Source of the DNA: Chthonomonadaceae bacterium
GTDB lineage: Bacteria > Armatimonadota > Chthonomonadetes > Chthonomonadales > Chthonomonadaceae
Reading direction: 5' to 3'
Assembly (NCBI GenBank): GCA_027450145.1
Contig: DAIDKH010000046.1
Span: 1-33,185, forward strand
DNA length: 33,185 nt
Made by a program: the position numbers and the translations under genes. Below the pieces are notes generated by a model that saw only the letters and a program-made list of their open reading frames with translations, was not told the origin of the DNA and searched no databases. This document shows, piece by piece, positions 25,474-33,185 of this stretch; the first letter of the stretch is position 1; the number at the start of each line of letters is the position of its first letter.

Positions 25474-25814
25474 CGTGACCTTGATGTACTGGTTTACGAC
25501 AGTTCACCACGGAATGCGCAAATAATTGGCACGGTACAGGAGGCGGCTTCCAGCGAATAGGTGTGCCAAAGTACACCCTGTGGTAGAGGGTCAAACTACC
25601 ACGCGATTGCATTCCTACTGTGCACCATAGCCCGGGGCTAATACCTCCTTGACCAGCAGCGCGCCGAAGGTGATCGAACCGCAAGCCACTCCGCCGCTAT
25701 CGGGTCGCTCGACATTGCAATCAGGATCTGCGCGCTGGCGGCATGGTGGTAATTTGTGGCTGATGGATGTTGCAGAAACCTCCGAGGACGCCCCGACCGA
25801 GTTTTTGAACGCCC
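25474..25814. other. Intergenic, no gene recognised
   Basis: No supported gene on either strand. On the minus strand an AAGGAGG near 25644-25650 has no start codon at a workable distance. A weak 5-bp stem (ACCCT/AGGGT, about 25575-25593) lacks a T-tract. Confidence 0.4.
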
Positions 25815-25943
25815 TCATCTTTTACGCAGCGACTTTAATAATACGAATACTAAGCAGTACCAAAGCGTCACGGGTATCGATATTATGAACGTGAACACGA
25901 CAATGAAAAACGTCATGCGCAGGATAAGGTCAATCACTCCCAT
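25815..25943 (-). CDS. Small membrane protein, 42 residues
   Basis: An ATG at 25943 is preceded by AAGGAG with six-base spacing, a near-ideal ribosome binding site. The product (MGVIDLILRMTFFIVVFTFI, then ISIPVTLWYCLVFVLLKSLRKR) is almost entirely hydrophobic with a basic C-terminus, giving one long or two short membrane helices with the tail probably cytoplasmic. It starts 96 bp after the stop of the membrane protein at 26040-26495 on the same strand, so the two may be co-transcribed. No family is recognised. The strong start signal and membrane composition support a real gene. Confidence 0.6.
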   Translation of the reverse strand: MGVIDLILRMTFFIVVFTFIISIPVTLWYCLVFVLLKSLRKR

Positions 25944-26039
25944 TGTAGTCTCCTTCAAATTGGCTATTGCCGCCTCAGTGCGCATAGACTGCGCAGTATC
26001 ATCCTAAATCTTTAGGTTACGTTTGCTTTGGGCTAGCTG

Positions 26040-26495
26040 CTAGGGAATTAGTGGCTGAGGCGTCGCTTCGTTCTGGTTTTGCTGTTGGGTATTACCCTGG
26101 TCCGGCTGTTGGCCAGAGAGGGCGTCCCCTTGTTGGTTTGGAGCTGGCTGCTGTTGTGGTGGTTGCACGGTCCCGGATACCGGTGGGGATATTTGTGAAG
26201 GTGTTCCATAGAGCCCGTTAGCAGGAGGTGCGGTCATGTTACCAGGGAAAGGTGCTTGTACTGTAGTTGGGTTCTGTTTGAATATATCATGCAGTGCACT
26301 CGATCCGGCTTCTGCGGCGGTACCAACCGCCGCACTTGTCGCAACCACGGCGCAACCGCCGAAAAGCAGTGCAAATGAAAAGTAGAGAATAACTAAGCTA
26401 AGCGCGATGATCGCAAGGAATGTGACTGGATTTTGTCTGATCCATGCATCTGGGCTCTTCCTGTAGTTGGGATCCGGTATTCGTGGTGTATTCAT
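26040..26495 (-). CDS. Membrane protein with Pro/Gln-rich tail, function unknown
   Basis: The start ATG 26495 (MNTPRIPDPNYRKSPDAWIRQNP) has GGAAAG nine bases upstream; a TTG at 26657 would extend it. The product has 151 residues. One transmembrane helix (about 24-48, FLAIIALSLVILYFSFALLFGG) is followed by an Ala/Gly-rich segment. The tail from about residue 85 is rich in Pro, Gln and Asn (PPQQQPAPNQQG..., QQQNQNEATPQP). Such tails are usually disordered and extracytoplasmic. No domain is recognised. It is divergent from hypF. Confidence 0.65.
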   Translation of the reverse strand: MNTPRIPDPNYRKSPDAWIRQNPVTFLAIIALSLVILYFSFALLFGGCAVVATSAAVGTAAEAGSSALHDIFKQNPTTVQAPFPGNMTAPPANGLYGTPSQISPPVSGTVQPPQQQPAPNQQGDALSGQQPDQGNTQQQNQNEATPQPLIP

Positions 26496-26701
26496 GCTGG
26501 TGAGCTTTCCAATAGGGCATTCTATTTTGTTTAATCTCCTGACTAAGCCGGATTTTCGTGTTTTGTCGTCCTTTATTTCAACTTCCTTGTCTCCGCCGGG
26601 GGTAAGAGGTGTGAGAGTACATGACCCCAATAGCCAGGGTTTAATTTCGGGCCCCAATTGCCCAAATTAGCCAGTAATTGGCTTAATGAAGGGCATCGTT
26701 G

Positions 26702-26725
26702 GCACAATCCGTCTTAGTGCGGATG
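26702..26725 (+). promoter_or_regulatory. 24-bp element B, shared with the nifJ-hox operon
   Basis: GCACAATCC, two bases (GT), then CTTAGTGCGGATG: 22/24 identical to the element at 23833-23856, and in the sense orientation of hypF, as the other copy is for nifJ. It ends 45 bp before the hypF start and 20 bp upstream of a TACAAT, a position suited to an activator. The Rex-like left arm (TTGTGAA) is not present here. Confidence 0.7.
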
Positions 26726-26745
26726 AGGCTAATTGCGCCGCTCTG

Positions 26746-26751
26746 TACAAT
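26746..26751 (+). promoter_or_regulatory. Candidate -10 of the hyp operon
   Basis: TACAAT (5/6 to consensus) lies 20 bp before the hypF ATG. No TTGACA-like -35 is found; element B covers that region. If used, the leader would be very short (about 12 nt) yet still include the GGGAGG ribosome binding site, so a promoter further upstream is also possible. Confidence 0.35.
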
Positions 26752-26770
26752 GAGTACGGGAGGTATCCTG

Positions 26771-29086
26771 ATGGAAGAAATGAACCAGCCGGCTCAGCTT
26801 TCGCGCCTTTCTATTGATGTACGCGGAGCAGTGCAAGGGGTGGGATTCAGGCCTGCCGTTTACAAACTAGCTGTTGAACTTGGACTTTGTGGAACTGTGC
26901 AGAACAATTCACAGGGCGTTGCGATTGAGGTGGAGGGTGATGCCAGTTCGGTTGATACATTCCTGGTTCGACTGCCGAGAGAGAAGCCGCCGCACGCTAT
27001 CATATTGAGTATTGAGCCGCGGTGGCTTTCTCCTGTTGGGTACAGTGCCTTCGCGATTTTACCTAGTGCCGAGGCAGGAGTTCAAACAGCGCTCGTTCTA
27101 CCAGATCTCGTGACATGTGCAGAGTGCGTTGCAGAGCTGTTTGACCCCGGTAACCGTCGGTACCGCTACCCGTTTCTGAACTGCACCCATTGCGGCCCGC
27201 GCTATACAATTATCAAGAAGATGCCTTATGACAGGGGCAGTACCACTATGGCGCCATTTGTGATGTGTGAAGACTGCAGGGAGGAATACGAAGATCCCAC
27301 AAACAGGCGTTTCCATGCCCAGCCAACGGCGTGCCCAATTTGTGGCCCGCGGGCGCGACTGTGGGATCACGAGGGGCGAGTGCTGGGTGAGGGCGACACG
27401 GCAGTACACGCCGGGGTCGCTGCGATTCTAAGGGGTGAGATAGTCGCTATAAAGGGGATAGGGGGATTTCAACTGCTGGCAGATGCCCGAAGCGATGAGG
27501 CCGTTCAGCGATTACGACAGCGTAAACATCGCGATGAAAAGCCCTTTGCCATCATGGTTGCAAGCCTGGAGGCGGCACGTGATTTGTGCAAAGTATCGTC
27601 GCTGGAGGCGAGACTTCTACAAGGAAGCGAAGGGCCAATCGTACTGCTAGAGCGAAACCCCTCATCTGCAATATCCGCTCTGGTGGCGCCGGCATCTGAT
27701 CGACTGGGGGTAATGCTGCCTACCACACCGTTGCACCACCTTATTTTGCGGGACTCCAATGTACCACTCATTGCAACCAGTGGAAACATCTCAGATGAGC
27801 CTATCTGTATCGACGAGCGTGAGGCCTTGTGGCGGCTTCATGGTGTAGCCGACCTGTTCCTTGTTCATGATAGGCCAATCCTTCGGTATGTAGATGACTC
27901 GGTAACTCAGGTGGTAATGGGCCGTGAAATGGTGCTACGACGATCCCGAGGCTATGCCCCGCTTCCGTTGCCCCTCCCCAACGACGCAGTGTCGGTAATG
28001 GCCGTGGGCGGTCATTTAAAAAACACAGTCACGCTTACTTGCGGCAGTATGGCCTTCATGAGTCAGCACATCGGTGATTTGGAGACACGGGCTGCGCTGG
28101 ATGCCTTCTGCAGGACTACAGATGACATGCGCGAGCTGTTTGATATCGTCCCAGAAGTGACCGCTTGCGATCTGCATCCCGACTACATTTCTACGCGTTC
28201 CGCCGAGGGTATGGGCATTCCGCTGATTCGTGTGCAGCACCATCGTGCGCATGTACTGGCATGCATGGCCGAAAACCGTGTAACAGAGGATGTTCTTGGT
28301 GTGTCGTGGGATGGCACAGGTTATGGAGACGACGGAGAAATATGGGGCGGCGAGTTCTTCGTTGGCTGCGACTACAAAATGCAGCGTATCGCCCATTTTA
28401 GGTCGTTTGCCCTTCCCGGCGGGGATGCTGCAGTGAAAATGCCTGCTAGAACCGCTCTCGGACTGTTATACGAAGTCTTTGGCGATGAGGCAATGGCACA
28501 ACACGACTTACCTCCGTTGCATTGGTTTGCAAAGCCACAACTTGCCCTCGTTCACGCTGCCCTCGAAAAATCGATTAACTGCCCGCGAACCACCAGCGCT
28601 GGGCGGTTGTTCGATGCTGTTGCGGCATTGATCGGCCTGCGTCAGCAGGTAAGTTTTGAGGCTCAGGCGGCGGTTGAGCTAGAGAAGTGCTGTGCAGATG
28701 ACTCCTCAATAGATGGCTACCTCATGCCTCTGCGCAGAGGAGGTCCGCCTTACGTAATCGACTGGGAGCCAATGCTTCGTGCGCTACTTATGGATTACCG
28801 CGCCGCAATCTCATCGTCTATCATAGCAGCCCGGTTTCATAGAGGAATGAGCGATGTAATCCTGCAGGTCGCCAAGAGTGTGGGCATTCGTAAAGTGGTA
28901 CTCTCAGGGGGGTGTTTTGTCAACCGCAAACTGTTGACCAACACGGTTGTTCTACTTCGGCGGGAGGGGTACGAGGTGTTTTGGCCCCAACGAGTACCGC
29001 CAGGCGACGGTGGAATCAGTTTCGGGCAGGCTGTTGCGGCTGCGCAGCAAAGGAGCGACAAAAATGTGCCTGGCAATACCCGGTAA
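26771..29086 (+). CDS. hypF: Carbamoyltransferase HypF
   Basis: The start ATG 26771 (MEEMNQPAQLSRLSIDVRGAV) is seven bases after GGGAGG. The product has 771 residues, full family length. Domains in order: acylphosphatase (GAVQGVGFRP, 19-28), two zinc ribbons with C116/C119/C138/C141 and C166/C169/C188/C191, a YrdC-like domain (~200-380), and a Kae1-like carbamoyltransferase domain with HHRAH and WDGTGYGDDGEIWGGE. It uses carbamoyl phosphate and ATP to carbamoylate the C-terminal Cys of HypE, the first step toward the CN ligands. It is the first gene of hypFCDEAB. Confidence 0.96.
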   Translation: MEEMNQPAQLSRLSIDVRGAVQGVGFRPAVYKLAVELGLCGTVQNNSQGVAIEVEGDASSVDTFLVRLPREKPPHAIILSIEPRWLSPVGYSAFAILPSAEAGVQTALVLPDLVTCAECVAELFDPGNRRYRYPFLNCTHCGPRYTIIKKMPYDRGSTTMAPFVMCEDCREEYEDPTNRRFHAQPTACPICGPRARLWDHEGRVLGEGDTAVHAGVAAILRGEIVAIKGIGGFQLLADARSDEAVQRLRQRKHRDEKPFAIMVASLEAARDLCKVSSLEARLLQGSEGPIVLLERNPSSAISALVAPASDRLGVMLPTTPLHHLILRDSNVPLIATSGNISDEPICIDEREALWRLHGVADLFLVHDRPILRYVDDSVTQVVMGREMVLRRSRGYAPLPLPLPNDAVSVMAVGGHLKNTVTLTCGSMAFMSQHIGDLETRAALDAFCRTTDDMRELFDIVPEVTACDLHPDYISTRSAEGMGIPLIRVQHHRAHVLACMAENRVTEDVLGVSWDGTGYGDDGEIWGGEFFVGCDYKMQRIAHFRSFALPGGDAAVKMPARTALGLLYEVFGDEAMAQHDLPPLHWFAKPQLALVHAALEKSINCPRTTSAGRLFDAVAALIGLRQQVSFEAQAAVELEKCCADDSSIDGYLMPLRRGGPPYVIDWEPMLRALLMDYRAAISSSIIAARFHRGMSDVILQVAKSVGIRKVVLSGGCFVNRKLLTNTVVLLRREGYEVFWPQRVPPGDGGISFGQAVAAAQQRSDKNVPGNTR

Positions 29087-29327
29087 GATCGTGAATATCG
29101 ATGTGCAGAACGTATGGACCCGAAACGGCCTGGTGGACTTCGGCGGTGTAACACGAGACGTTAACCTTACGTGTGTTCCCGAGGCGGCGCCGGGCGATTA
29201 CGTATTGGTGCATGTGGGAATGGCTATAAGCTGTATTGACGCCGAGGAGGCGCAGCAGGTGTTTGCCTACCTTAGGGAGATTGGCGAACTTGCGGACCTG
29301 GAGTTAGGCGAGGAAACAACGCAATGA
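29064..29327 (+). CDS. hypC: Hydrogenase assembly chaperone HypC
   Basis: The protein has 87 residues. [10 protein letters not shown] is the defining N-terminus, with C2 as the Fe/HypD/large-subunit contact. [31 protein letters not shown] is the conserved OB-fold core. It carries the Fe(CN)2CO unit between HypD and HoxH. It overlaps hypF by 23 bp with AAAGGAG upstream and overlaps hypD by four bases. Confidence 0.95.
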   Translation: MCLAIPGKIVNIDVQNVWTRNGLVDFGGVTRDVNLTCVPEAAPGDYVLVHVGMAISCIDAEEAQQVFAYLREIGELADLELGEETTQ

Positions 29328-30424
29328 AATACATGGATGAGTACCGCGACCCGGAAGCAGTTAAGCAGCTCGCCGATGCAATTCACAACACGGTGAAGCG
29401 GCCCTGGACGCTTATGGAGATATGCGGGGGCCAGACGCATGCCATTGTGCGTTTCGGTTTGGATGAACTACTCCCTAAGCATATTACGCTGTTGCACGGG
29501 CCCGGCTGCCCTGTGTGCGTTACTCCGGTAGAGAAGATAGATCGTGCCATCGCTATTTCTAGAATGCCTGGCGTCATCTTCTGTTCGTTTGGCGACATGC
29601 TGCGAGTACCTGGTACCACCGGCGACCTACTGCAGGCGCGCGCCCAAGGTGCTGATGTGCGTGTTGTTTACTCGCCCACGGATGCCGTGCGAATTGCCCA
29701 AGACAATCCGGACAGCCAGGTGGTCTTCTTTGCGGTAGGATTCGAGACCACGGCGCCCGCAAATGCCATGGCAGTCATCACTGCGTTTCGTCAGGAGGTT
29801 CCCAACTTTTCCATGTTGGTGTCGCATGTGCTGGTTCCGCCGGCAATGGAGGCAATCCTTTCCTCACCACAGTGCCGCGTGCAAGGATTTTTGGCTGCGG
29901 GGCATGTGTGCTCCATCATGGGCACCAGCGAGTATCTCCCTATTGCCCAGCGCTATCGCATTCCGGTTGTGGTCACAGGCTTTGAACCTATTGACTTGCT
30001 GCATGGTATATACCTGTGCGTTAAGCAACTGGAAGAAGGTCGCTTCGAGGTTGAGAATGCCTATGTGCGCGCGGTAAAGGACGACGGAAATGTTCCTGCG
30101 CAGCAGCTGGTAGCCGATGTGTTTGAGGTGACAACACGCACCTGGCGCGGGGTGGGCGACATCCCGTTCAGCGGGCTGCACCTGCGGCCGGAATTTCGAC
30201 AATTTGATGCCGAGGTGAGGTTCGATGTGGCGGATACGGTTGCCAAGGAGGATGCAGAGTGCCGCAGCGGACTGGTGCTGCAGGGGTTGTTAAACCCTAC
30301 CGATTGCCCCGCATTTGGCAAGCGTTGCACACCAGAGCATCCCCTGGGGGCTACGATGGTCTCAAGCGAGGGCGCATGCGCTGCTTATTATCGTTACAGG
30401 CGTTATGCGCGGGAGGTCAGGTAA
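29324..30424 (+). CDS. hypD: Fe(CN)2CO scaffold protein HypD
   Basis: The protein has 366 residues. CGGQTHA (C34) and [11 protein letters not shown] (C62, C65) are the conserved thiols that build the cofactor with Hyp[23 protein letters not shown] and TGFEPIDLL are family blocks. The C-terminal cysteines (C in [23 protein letters not shown]) match the [4Fe-4S] site. It overlaps hypC (ATGA) and abuts hypE with no gap. Confidence 0.95.
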   Translation: MKYMDEYRDPEAVKQLADAIHNTVKRPWTLMEICGGQTHAIVRFGLDELLPKHITLLHGPGCPVCVTPVEKIDRAIAISRMPGVIFCSFGDMLRVPGTTGDLLQARAQGADVRVVYSPTDAVRIAQDNPDSQVVFFAVGFETTAPANAMAVITAFRQEVPNFSMLVSHVLVPPAMEAILSSPQCRVQGFLAAGHVCSIMGTSEYLPIAQRYRIPVVVTGFEPIDLLHGIYLCVKQLEEGRFEVENAYVRAVKDDGNVPAQQLVADVFEVTTRTWRGVGDIPFSGLHLRPEFRQFDAEVRFDVADTVAKEDAECRSGLVLQGLLNPTDCPAFGKRCTPEHPLGATMVSSEGACAAYYRYRRYAREVR

Positions 30425-31483
30425 ATGAATACAGAGAACCTTCAGGCGTGCCCCGTGCCTTCGTTCGCACCAGATGCCGTAGTGCAGATGGCGCACGGAG
30501 GCGGCGGACGGAAGATGCAGCGCCTCATCGACGAGGTGTTTACCAGCACGTGGGCAAATCCTACCCTGCTTACGCGCCACGATGCCGCTCTGCTCTCGCT
30601 CCCCACAGACTGCGAACGCATCGCGATGACTACGGACTCGTATGTCGTGCATCCGCTATTTTTTGCTGGCGGAAGTATTGCCAGCCTGGCGGTGAATGGT
30701 ACGGTAAACGATCTCGCAATGGGTGGCGCACGTCCGCTCTGGCTGAGCGTGGGCCTCATATTGGAGGAGGGTACCGAGATCAGCACGCTGCACCGTATCG
30801 CTGCCGAGATGCGTGAATGCGCCGATCGTGCGGGAGTTGCGATTGTTACGGGTGACACTAAGGTGGTGGAGCGAGGACATGGCGACACAGTATTCGTTAA
30901 CACAACAGGTGTTGGGGTGCTGGAGCATTCCAGTGTCATTGGGCCGTCGATGGTGCAGCCAGGTGACGCCGTGATCGTATCAGGTGACCTGGGTAGGCAC
31001 GGCATAGCCATCATGGCGGCGCGTGAGGGCTTGGTGGATGCATGCGATGTGGTGAGCGACTGTGCCCCCGTTGCGGCGCCAGTTTTGGACCTGCTGGCCG
31101 CTGGTTTGGATATTCACTGCATGCGTGATCTTACTCGTGGAGGATTGGCAAGCGCCACGGTTGAGATTGCAGAGCAGGCGGGTGTAAATATCCAGTTAGA
31201 GGAGTCAAAATTGCAGGTTACAGAGGCCGTGCGTGCAACCTGTGAGTTGCTGGGCTTCGATCCGTTGTTTGTTGCGAATGAGGGAAGATTCCTGGTAATT
31301 CTACCGGCAGCTCAGGCTAACGCTGCACAACACATTCTGTCTACCCATCACGTTAGCATGGGAGCATCCATTGCTGGAACTGTCACCGATTCCGGCCCGG
31401 GGCGTGTTACTTTAATGGGCCGGTTCGGTACCGAGCGAGTGGTGGATATGCTAAGCGGTGAGCAATTACCGCGGATATGCTGA
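30425..31483 (+). CDS. hypE: Thiocarbamate dehydratase HypE
   Basis: The protein has 352 residues of the AIR-synthase/SelD-like fold. AHGGGGRKMQRLI near the N-terminus and TTDSYVVHPLFFAGGSIA are conserved. The C-terminus is PRIC with C352 as the residue that is carbamoylated by HypF and dehydrated with ATP to thiocyanate. The motif is intact. Its start immediately follows the hypD stop. Confidence 0.95.
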   Translation: MNTENLQACPVPSFAPDAVVQMAHGGGGRKMQRLIDEVFTSTWANPTLLTRHDAALLSLPTDCERIAMTTDSYVVHPLFFAGGSIASLAVNGTVNDLAMGGARPLWLSVGLILEEGTEISTLHRIAAEMRECADRAGVAIVTGDTKVVERGHGDTVFVNTTGVGVLEHSSVIGPSMVQPGDAVIVSGDLGRHGIAIMAAREGLVDACDVVSDCAPVAAPVLDLLAAGLDIHCMRDLTRGGLASATVEIAEQAGVNIQLEESKLQVTEAVRATCELLGFDPLFVANEGRFLVILPAAQANAAQHILSTHHVSMGASIAGTVTDSGPGRVTLMGRFGTERVVDMLSGEQLPRIC

Positions 31484-31498
31484 ACGGAGTGTCTGACG

Positions 31499-31870
31499 AT
31501 GCATGAGGCCTCGATAGTGGAGGAGATGCTGGAAATTGCTGATCGAGAAGTGATATTACAGGGTGCGCAACGCATCAATCGCATCTCACTGCAGGTAGGT
31601 GTTCTTTCCGGCGTCGTTCCGGAGGCGCTGCAGTTTGCCTTTGGCAGTCTCACCAAGGGGACCCTGGCGGAAGGAGCGGTCCTCGACATCGTGCGGGTAC
31701 CCCTTACGCTACGGTGCGATAGGTGTGAGGGGCTTTGGGATGGAGAACATCCGGGGGATCTCTGCCCTGTTTGCGGTGCAGAGCTACCGTCAATTGTGGC
31801 CGGCCAGGAGTTAAGGCTGCTGGAACTGGACCTGGAACTTGTGGAGACCGCAGATGAGCGCAACACATAA
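31499..31870 (+). CDS. hypA: Nickel chaperone HypA
   Basis: The protein has 123 residues. MHEASIVEEML gives the N-terminal nickel ligand H2 (with E3). The zinc site is C73/C76 and C89/C92 (RCDRC, CPVC). It delivers nickel to the large subunit with HypB. Its end overlaps hypB by 17 bp. Confidence 0.94.
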   Translation: MHEASIVEEMLEIADREVILQGAQRINRISLQVGVLSGVVPEALQFAFGSLTKGTLAEGAVLDIVRVPLTLRCDRCEGLWDGEHPGDLCPVCGAELPSIVAGQELRLLELDLELVETADERNT

Positions 31871-32546
31871 AGTCGTGGTGATGGGTGACACCATCCTTGG
31901 GAGAAACGATAGGCAGGCTAGCGAGACTAGGCGCAAACTAACCGAGGCCGGCATTTTCTCTATTAACCTTCTCTCCTCACCAGGAGCGGGTAAAACCGCG
32001 TTGTTGGAGCGCACGCTAGGCGATTGCGCGGATAAATGGGCAATGGCAGTGGTGGTGGGCGATCTGCAGACGGACAATGATGCAGTTCGATTAAGCAGGT
32101 TTGGCGTACCCGTTGTACAGGTAGTGACCGGAGAAGTATGTCATCTCGATGCGCAGATGACGGCAACAGGCATAGATGAGGTGGGCACGGATGACCTGGA
32201 CATCCTCTTCATCGAAAACGTTGGTAACCTTGTGTGCCCTGCCGCGTTTGACCTGGGGGAGGCCTCACGGGTCGCGCTTCTGTCTGTAACCGAAGGCGAG
32301 GACAAGCCCCTAAAATACCCTTCAGTATTTGCGACCGCTTCCCTGGTAGCAATCACGAAAGTCGATATTGCGAACACTCTTGGTGTAGATATGCCTCTCA
32401 TGCGTGACAACATCCGCAAGGCGGCGCCGCGGGCAGAAATACTCGAGCTCTCCTCTCGTACTGGAGAGGGAATGCCCAACTGGTATGCCTGGTTGAATAC
32501 CAATGTGCAGCACGCCCTGCGTAACCTGCAGCTTATTGTCCGGTAG
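31854..32546 (+). CDS. hypB: Nickel-insertion GTPase HypB
   Basis: The start ATG 31854 lies seven bases after GGAG and gives 230 residues; an ATG at 31839 would add five. The SIMIBI GTPase has Walker A SSPGAGKT (41-48), the metal pair C96-H97 in GEVCHLDA, ENVGNLVCP with C128, and TKVD (168-171) in place of NKxD. It lacks the His-rich N-terminus and the CxxCGC motif of E. coli HypB, so it should not store nickel. It is last of the hyp operon. No clear intrinsic terminator follows. Confidence 0.93.
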   Translation: MSATHKVVVMGDTILGRNDRQASETRRKLTEAGIFSINLLSSPGAGKTALLERTLGDCADKWAMAVVVGDLQTDNDAVRLSRFGVPVVQVVTGEVCHLDAQMTATGIDEVGTDDLDILFIENVGNLVCPAAFDLGEASRVALLSVTEGEDKPLKYPSVFATASLVAITKVDIANTLGVDMPLMRDNIRKAAPRAEILELSSRTGEGMPNWYAWLNTNVQHALRNLQLIVR

Positions 32547-32597
32547 CCGCTTGTAACTTCACTATGATTTAATCCAAACAGCGCGCTTCGGTTATGC

Positions 32598-32715
32598 CTT
32601 GTGCACAAGCGATGGCAGGAAGTGGGACTCTCGGATGGCTGCGGTGTGGCGCTCCCGGGTATTTGGCCTATCGACTCGGGTTTGTGATCCCGGGCCGATA
32701 GGCGAAACTCCCACT
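32598..32715. other. Nested inverted repeats after hypB (structured region)
   Basis: The palindrome CTTGTGCACAAG (32598-32609) is followed by an outer stem AGTGGGA/TCCCACT (32621-32627 with 32709-32715). It encloses a hairpin GCCTATCG/CGATAGGC (32666-32673 with 32696-32703) with additional CGGG/CCCG pairing inside. No T-tract follows on either strand. It could be a small structured RNA, a 3' end stabiliser or remnant of a palindromic element. Confidence 0.45.
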
Positions 32716-32820
32716 GGTGGGTTAGGGCCGATCCGCGGCGTACGTGCTGCCCTGTAGGCGGTCCTCGCGGTGTAGTAACGCTCGGATGCTGCGTACATTG
32801 CTTTTCAGCGTTGCGGTGCG

Positions 32821-33185
32821 TTAGTTGCCTTGAGCAGCATCGGATACAGCTGCCCATTCCTCCCACTCCGCCAGGCGCTGAGCGTATGCTTCGCGGGTAC
32901 GTGGAAGTAACTGATTACCCAGGAAGATGCGCAAAGGCGGGTTTGGAGAATCAACAATGGCAAAGATCGCATTTGGCGTTGCTTGGGGATCACCCCGTTT
33001 AACGGTCTGTAATCCCTGGAACACCTGCTCGCGCAGGTCGTTGTAGATCTCCATCTCCTTAGCCTGTTTGCGGGAGGCCGGGCTGCCGAATTCCGTGGCA
33101 TATGCAGCAGGTTCTACAATCGTGACCTTAATGGTCGAACTCGACTCGTCCGTGGCCGACGGGCCGCAGAGCGTGATCCTGCCGC
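32821..33185 (-). CDS. C-terminal part of a short-chain dehydrogenase (cut by window edge)
   Basis: The frame is open from the right edge to TAA at 32821-32823. KVTIVEPAAYATEFGSP is the conserved SDR segment after the catalytic helix, followed by the C-terminal part typical of the oxidoreductases that end DPQATPNAIFAIVDSPNPPLRIFLGN. Residues just before KVTIVEP do not look like the expected catalytic helix, while another frame reads VEFDH there, so a frameshift near 33125 is possible. The catalytic YxxxK lies outside the window. Confidence 0.7.
   Translation of the reverse strand, partial: GRITLCGPSATDESSSTIKVTIVEPAAYATEFGSPASRKQAKEMEIYNDLREQVFQGLQTVKRGDPQATPNAIFAIVDSPNPPLRIFLGNQLLPRTREAYAQRLAEWEEWAAVSDAAQGN

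Noticed and set aside
28016-28396. Long minus-strand ORFs inside hypF and other large genes
   Set aside because: Shadows of strongly conserved coding sequence on the other strand.

Overview
The window reads as chromosomal DNA from a polysaccharide-degrading, probably fermentative or facultative bacterium. Shine-Dalgarno sequences are strong (many AGGAGG-like), base composition looks roughly 50-55% GC by eye, and there is no sign of phage or plasmid. It carries four glycoside hydrolases and one secreted esterase alongside a complete NAD-linked bidirectional [NiFe]-hydrogenase system. The phylum cannot be fixed from the sequence. An Armatimonadota-like or similar soil/sediment heterotroph is a guess only.

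Layout. 1-1.5 kb: short or decaying TPR-type reading frames. 1.5-4.5 kb: divergent GH16 (-) and GH20 (+) exported hydrolases. 4.6-6.5 kb: a sulfide:quinone-oxidoreductase-type flavoprotein with palindromes in its promoter region, then a stand-alone PAS protein. 7-9.7 kb: a short-chain dehydrogenase, a GH43 arabinanase-like enzyme and a DUF1697 protein. 9.9-11.7 kb: a gene-poor stretch with two gene remnants (AlbA_2-like and methyltransferase-like), a DUF3592 protein, a 65-bp inverted repeat, and an initiator tRNA with clear promoter and terminator. 11.9-13.8 kb: a GH66 dextranase-like enzyme.

13.8-23.7 kb (all -): one tightly packed operon, transcribed nifJ (pyruvate:ferredoxin oxidoreductase) - dihydroorotate-dehydrogenase-like flavoprotein - hoxE - hoxF - hoxU - hoxY - hoxH - maturation protease. 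GH66 starts only 13 bp after the protease. 24.4-26.5 kb: an exported esterase and two small membrane proteins, one of them a 42-residue ORF with an excellent ribosome binding site. 26.8-32.5 kb (+): hypF-C-D-E-A-B, the complete maturation set. The window ends in the C-terminus of another short-chain dehydrogenase.

How it fits together: PFOR oxidises pyruvate and yields reduced ferredoxin; HoxEFU exchanges electrons with NAD(H) and possibly ferredoxin; HoxYH makes or consumes H2; HypA-F and the protease build the NiFe(CN)2CO site. The two operons sit about 3 kb apart on opposite strands, and their leaders share a 24-bp element (22/24 identical, each in the sense orientation of its own operon). 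In the nifJ leader this element overlaps a near-perfect Rex-type (NADH/NAD+-sensing) palindrome. This shared element, together with a dihydroorotate-dehydrogenase-like protein that lacks the catalytic cysteine motif inside a PFOR-hydrogenase operon, is the most promising undescribed biology here.
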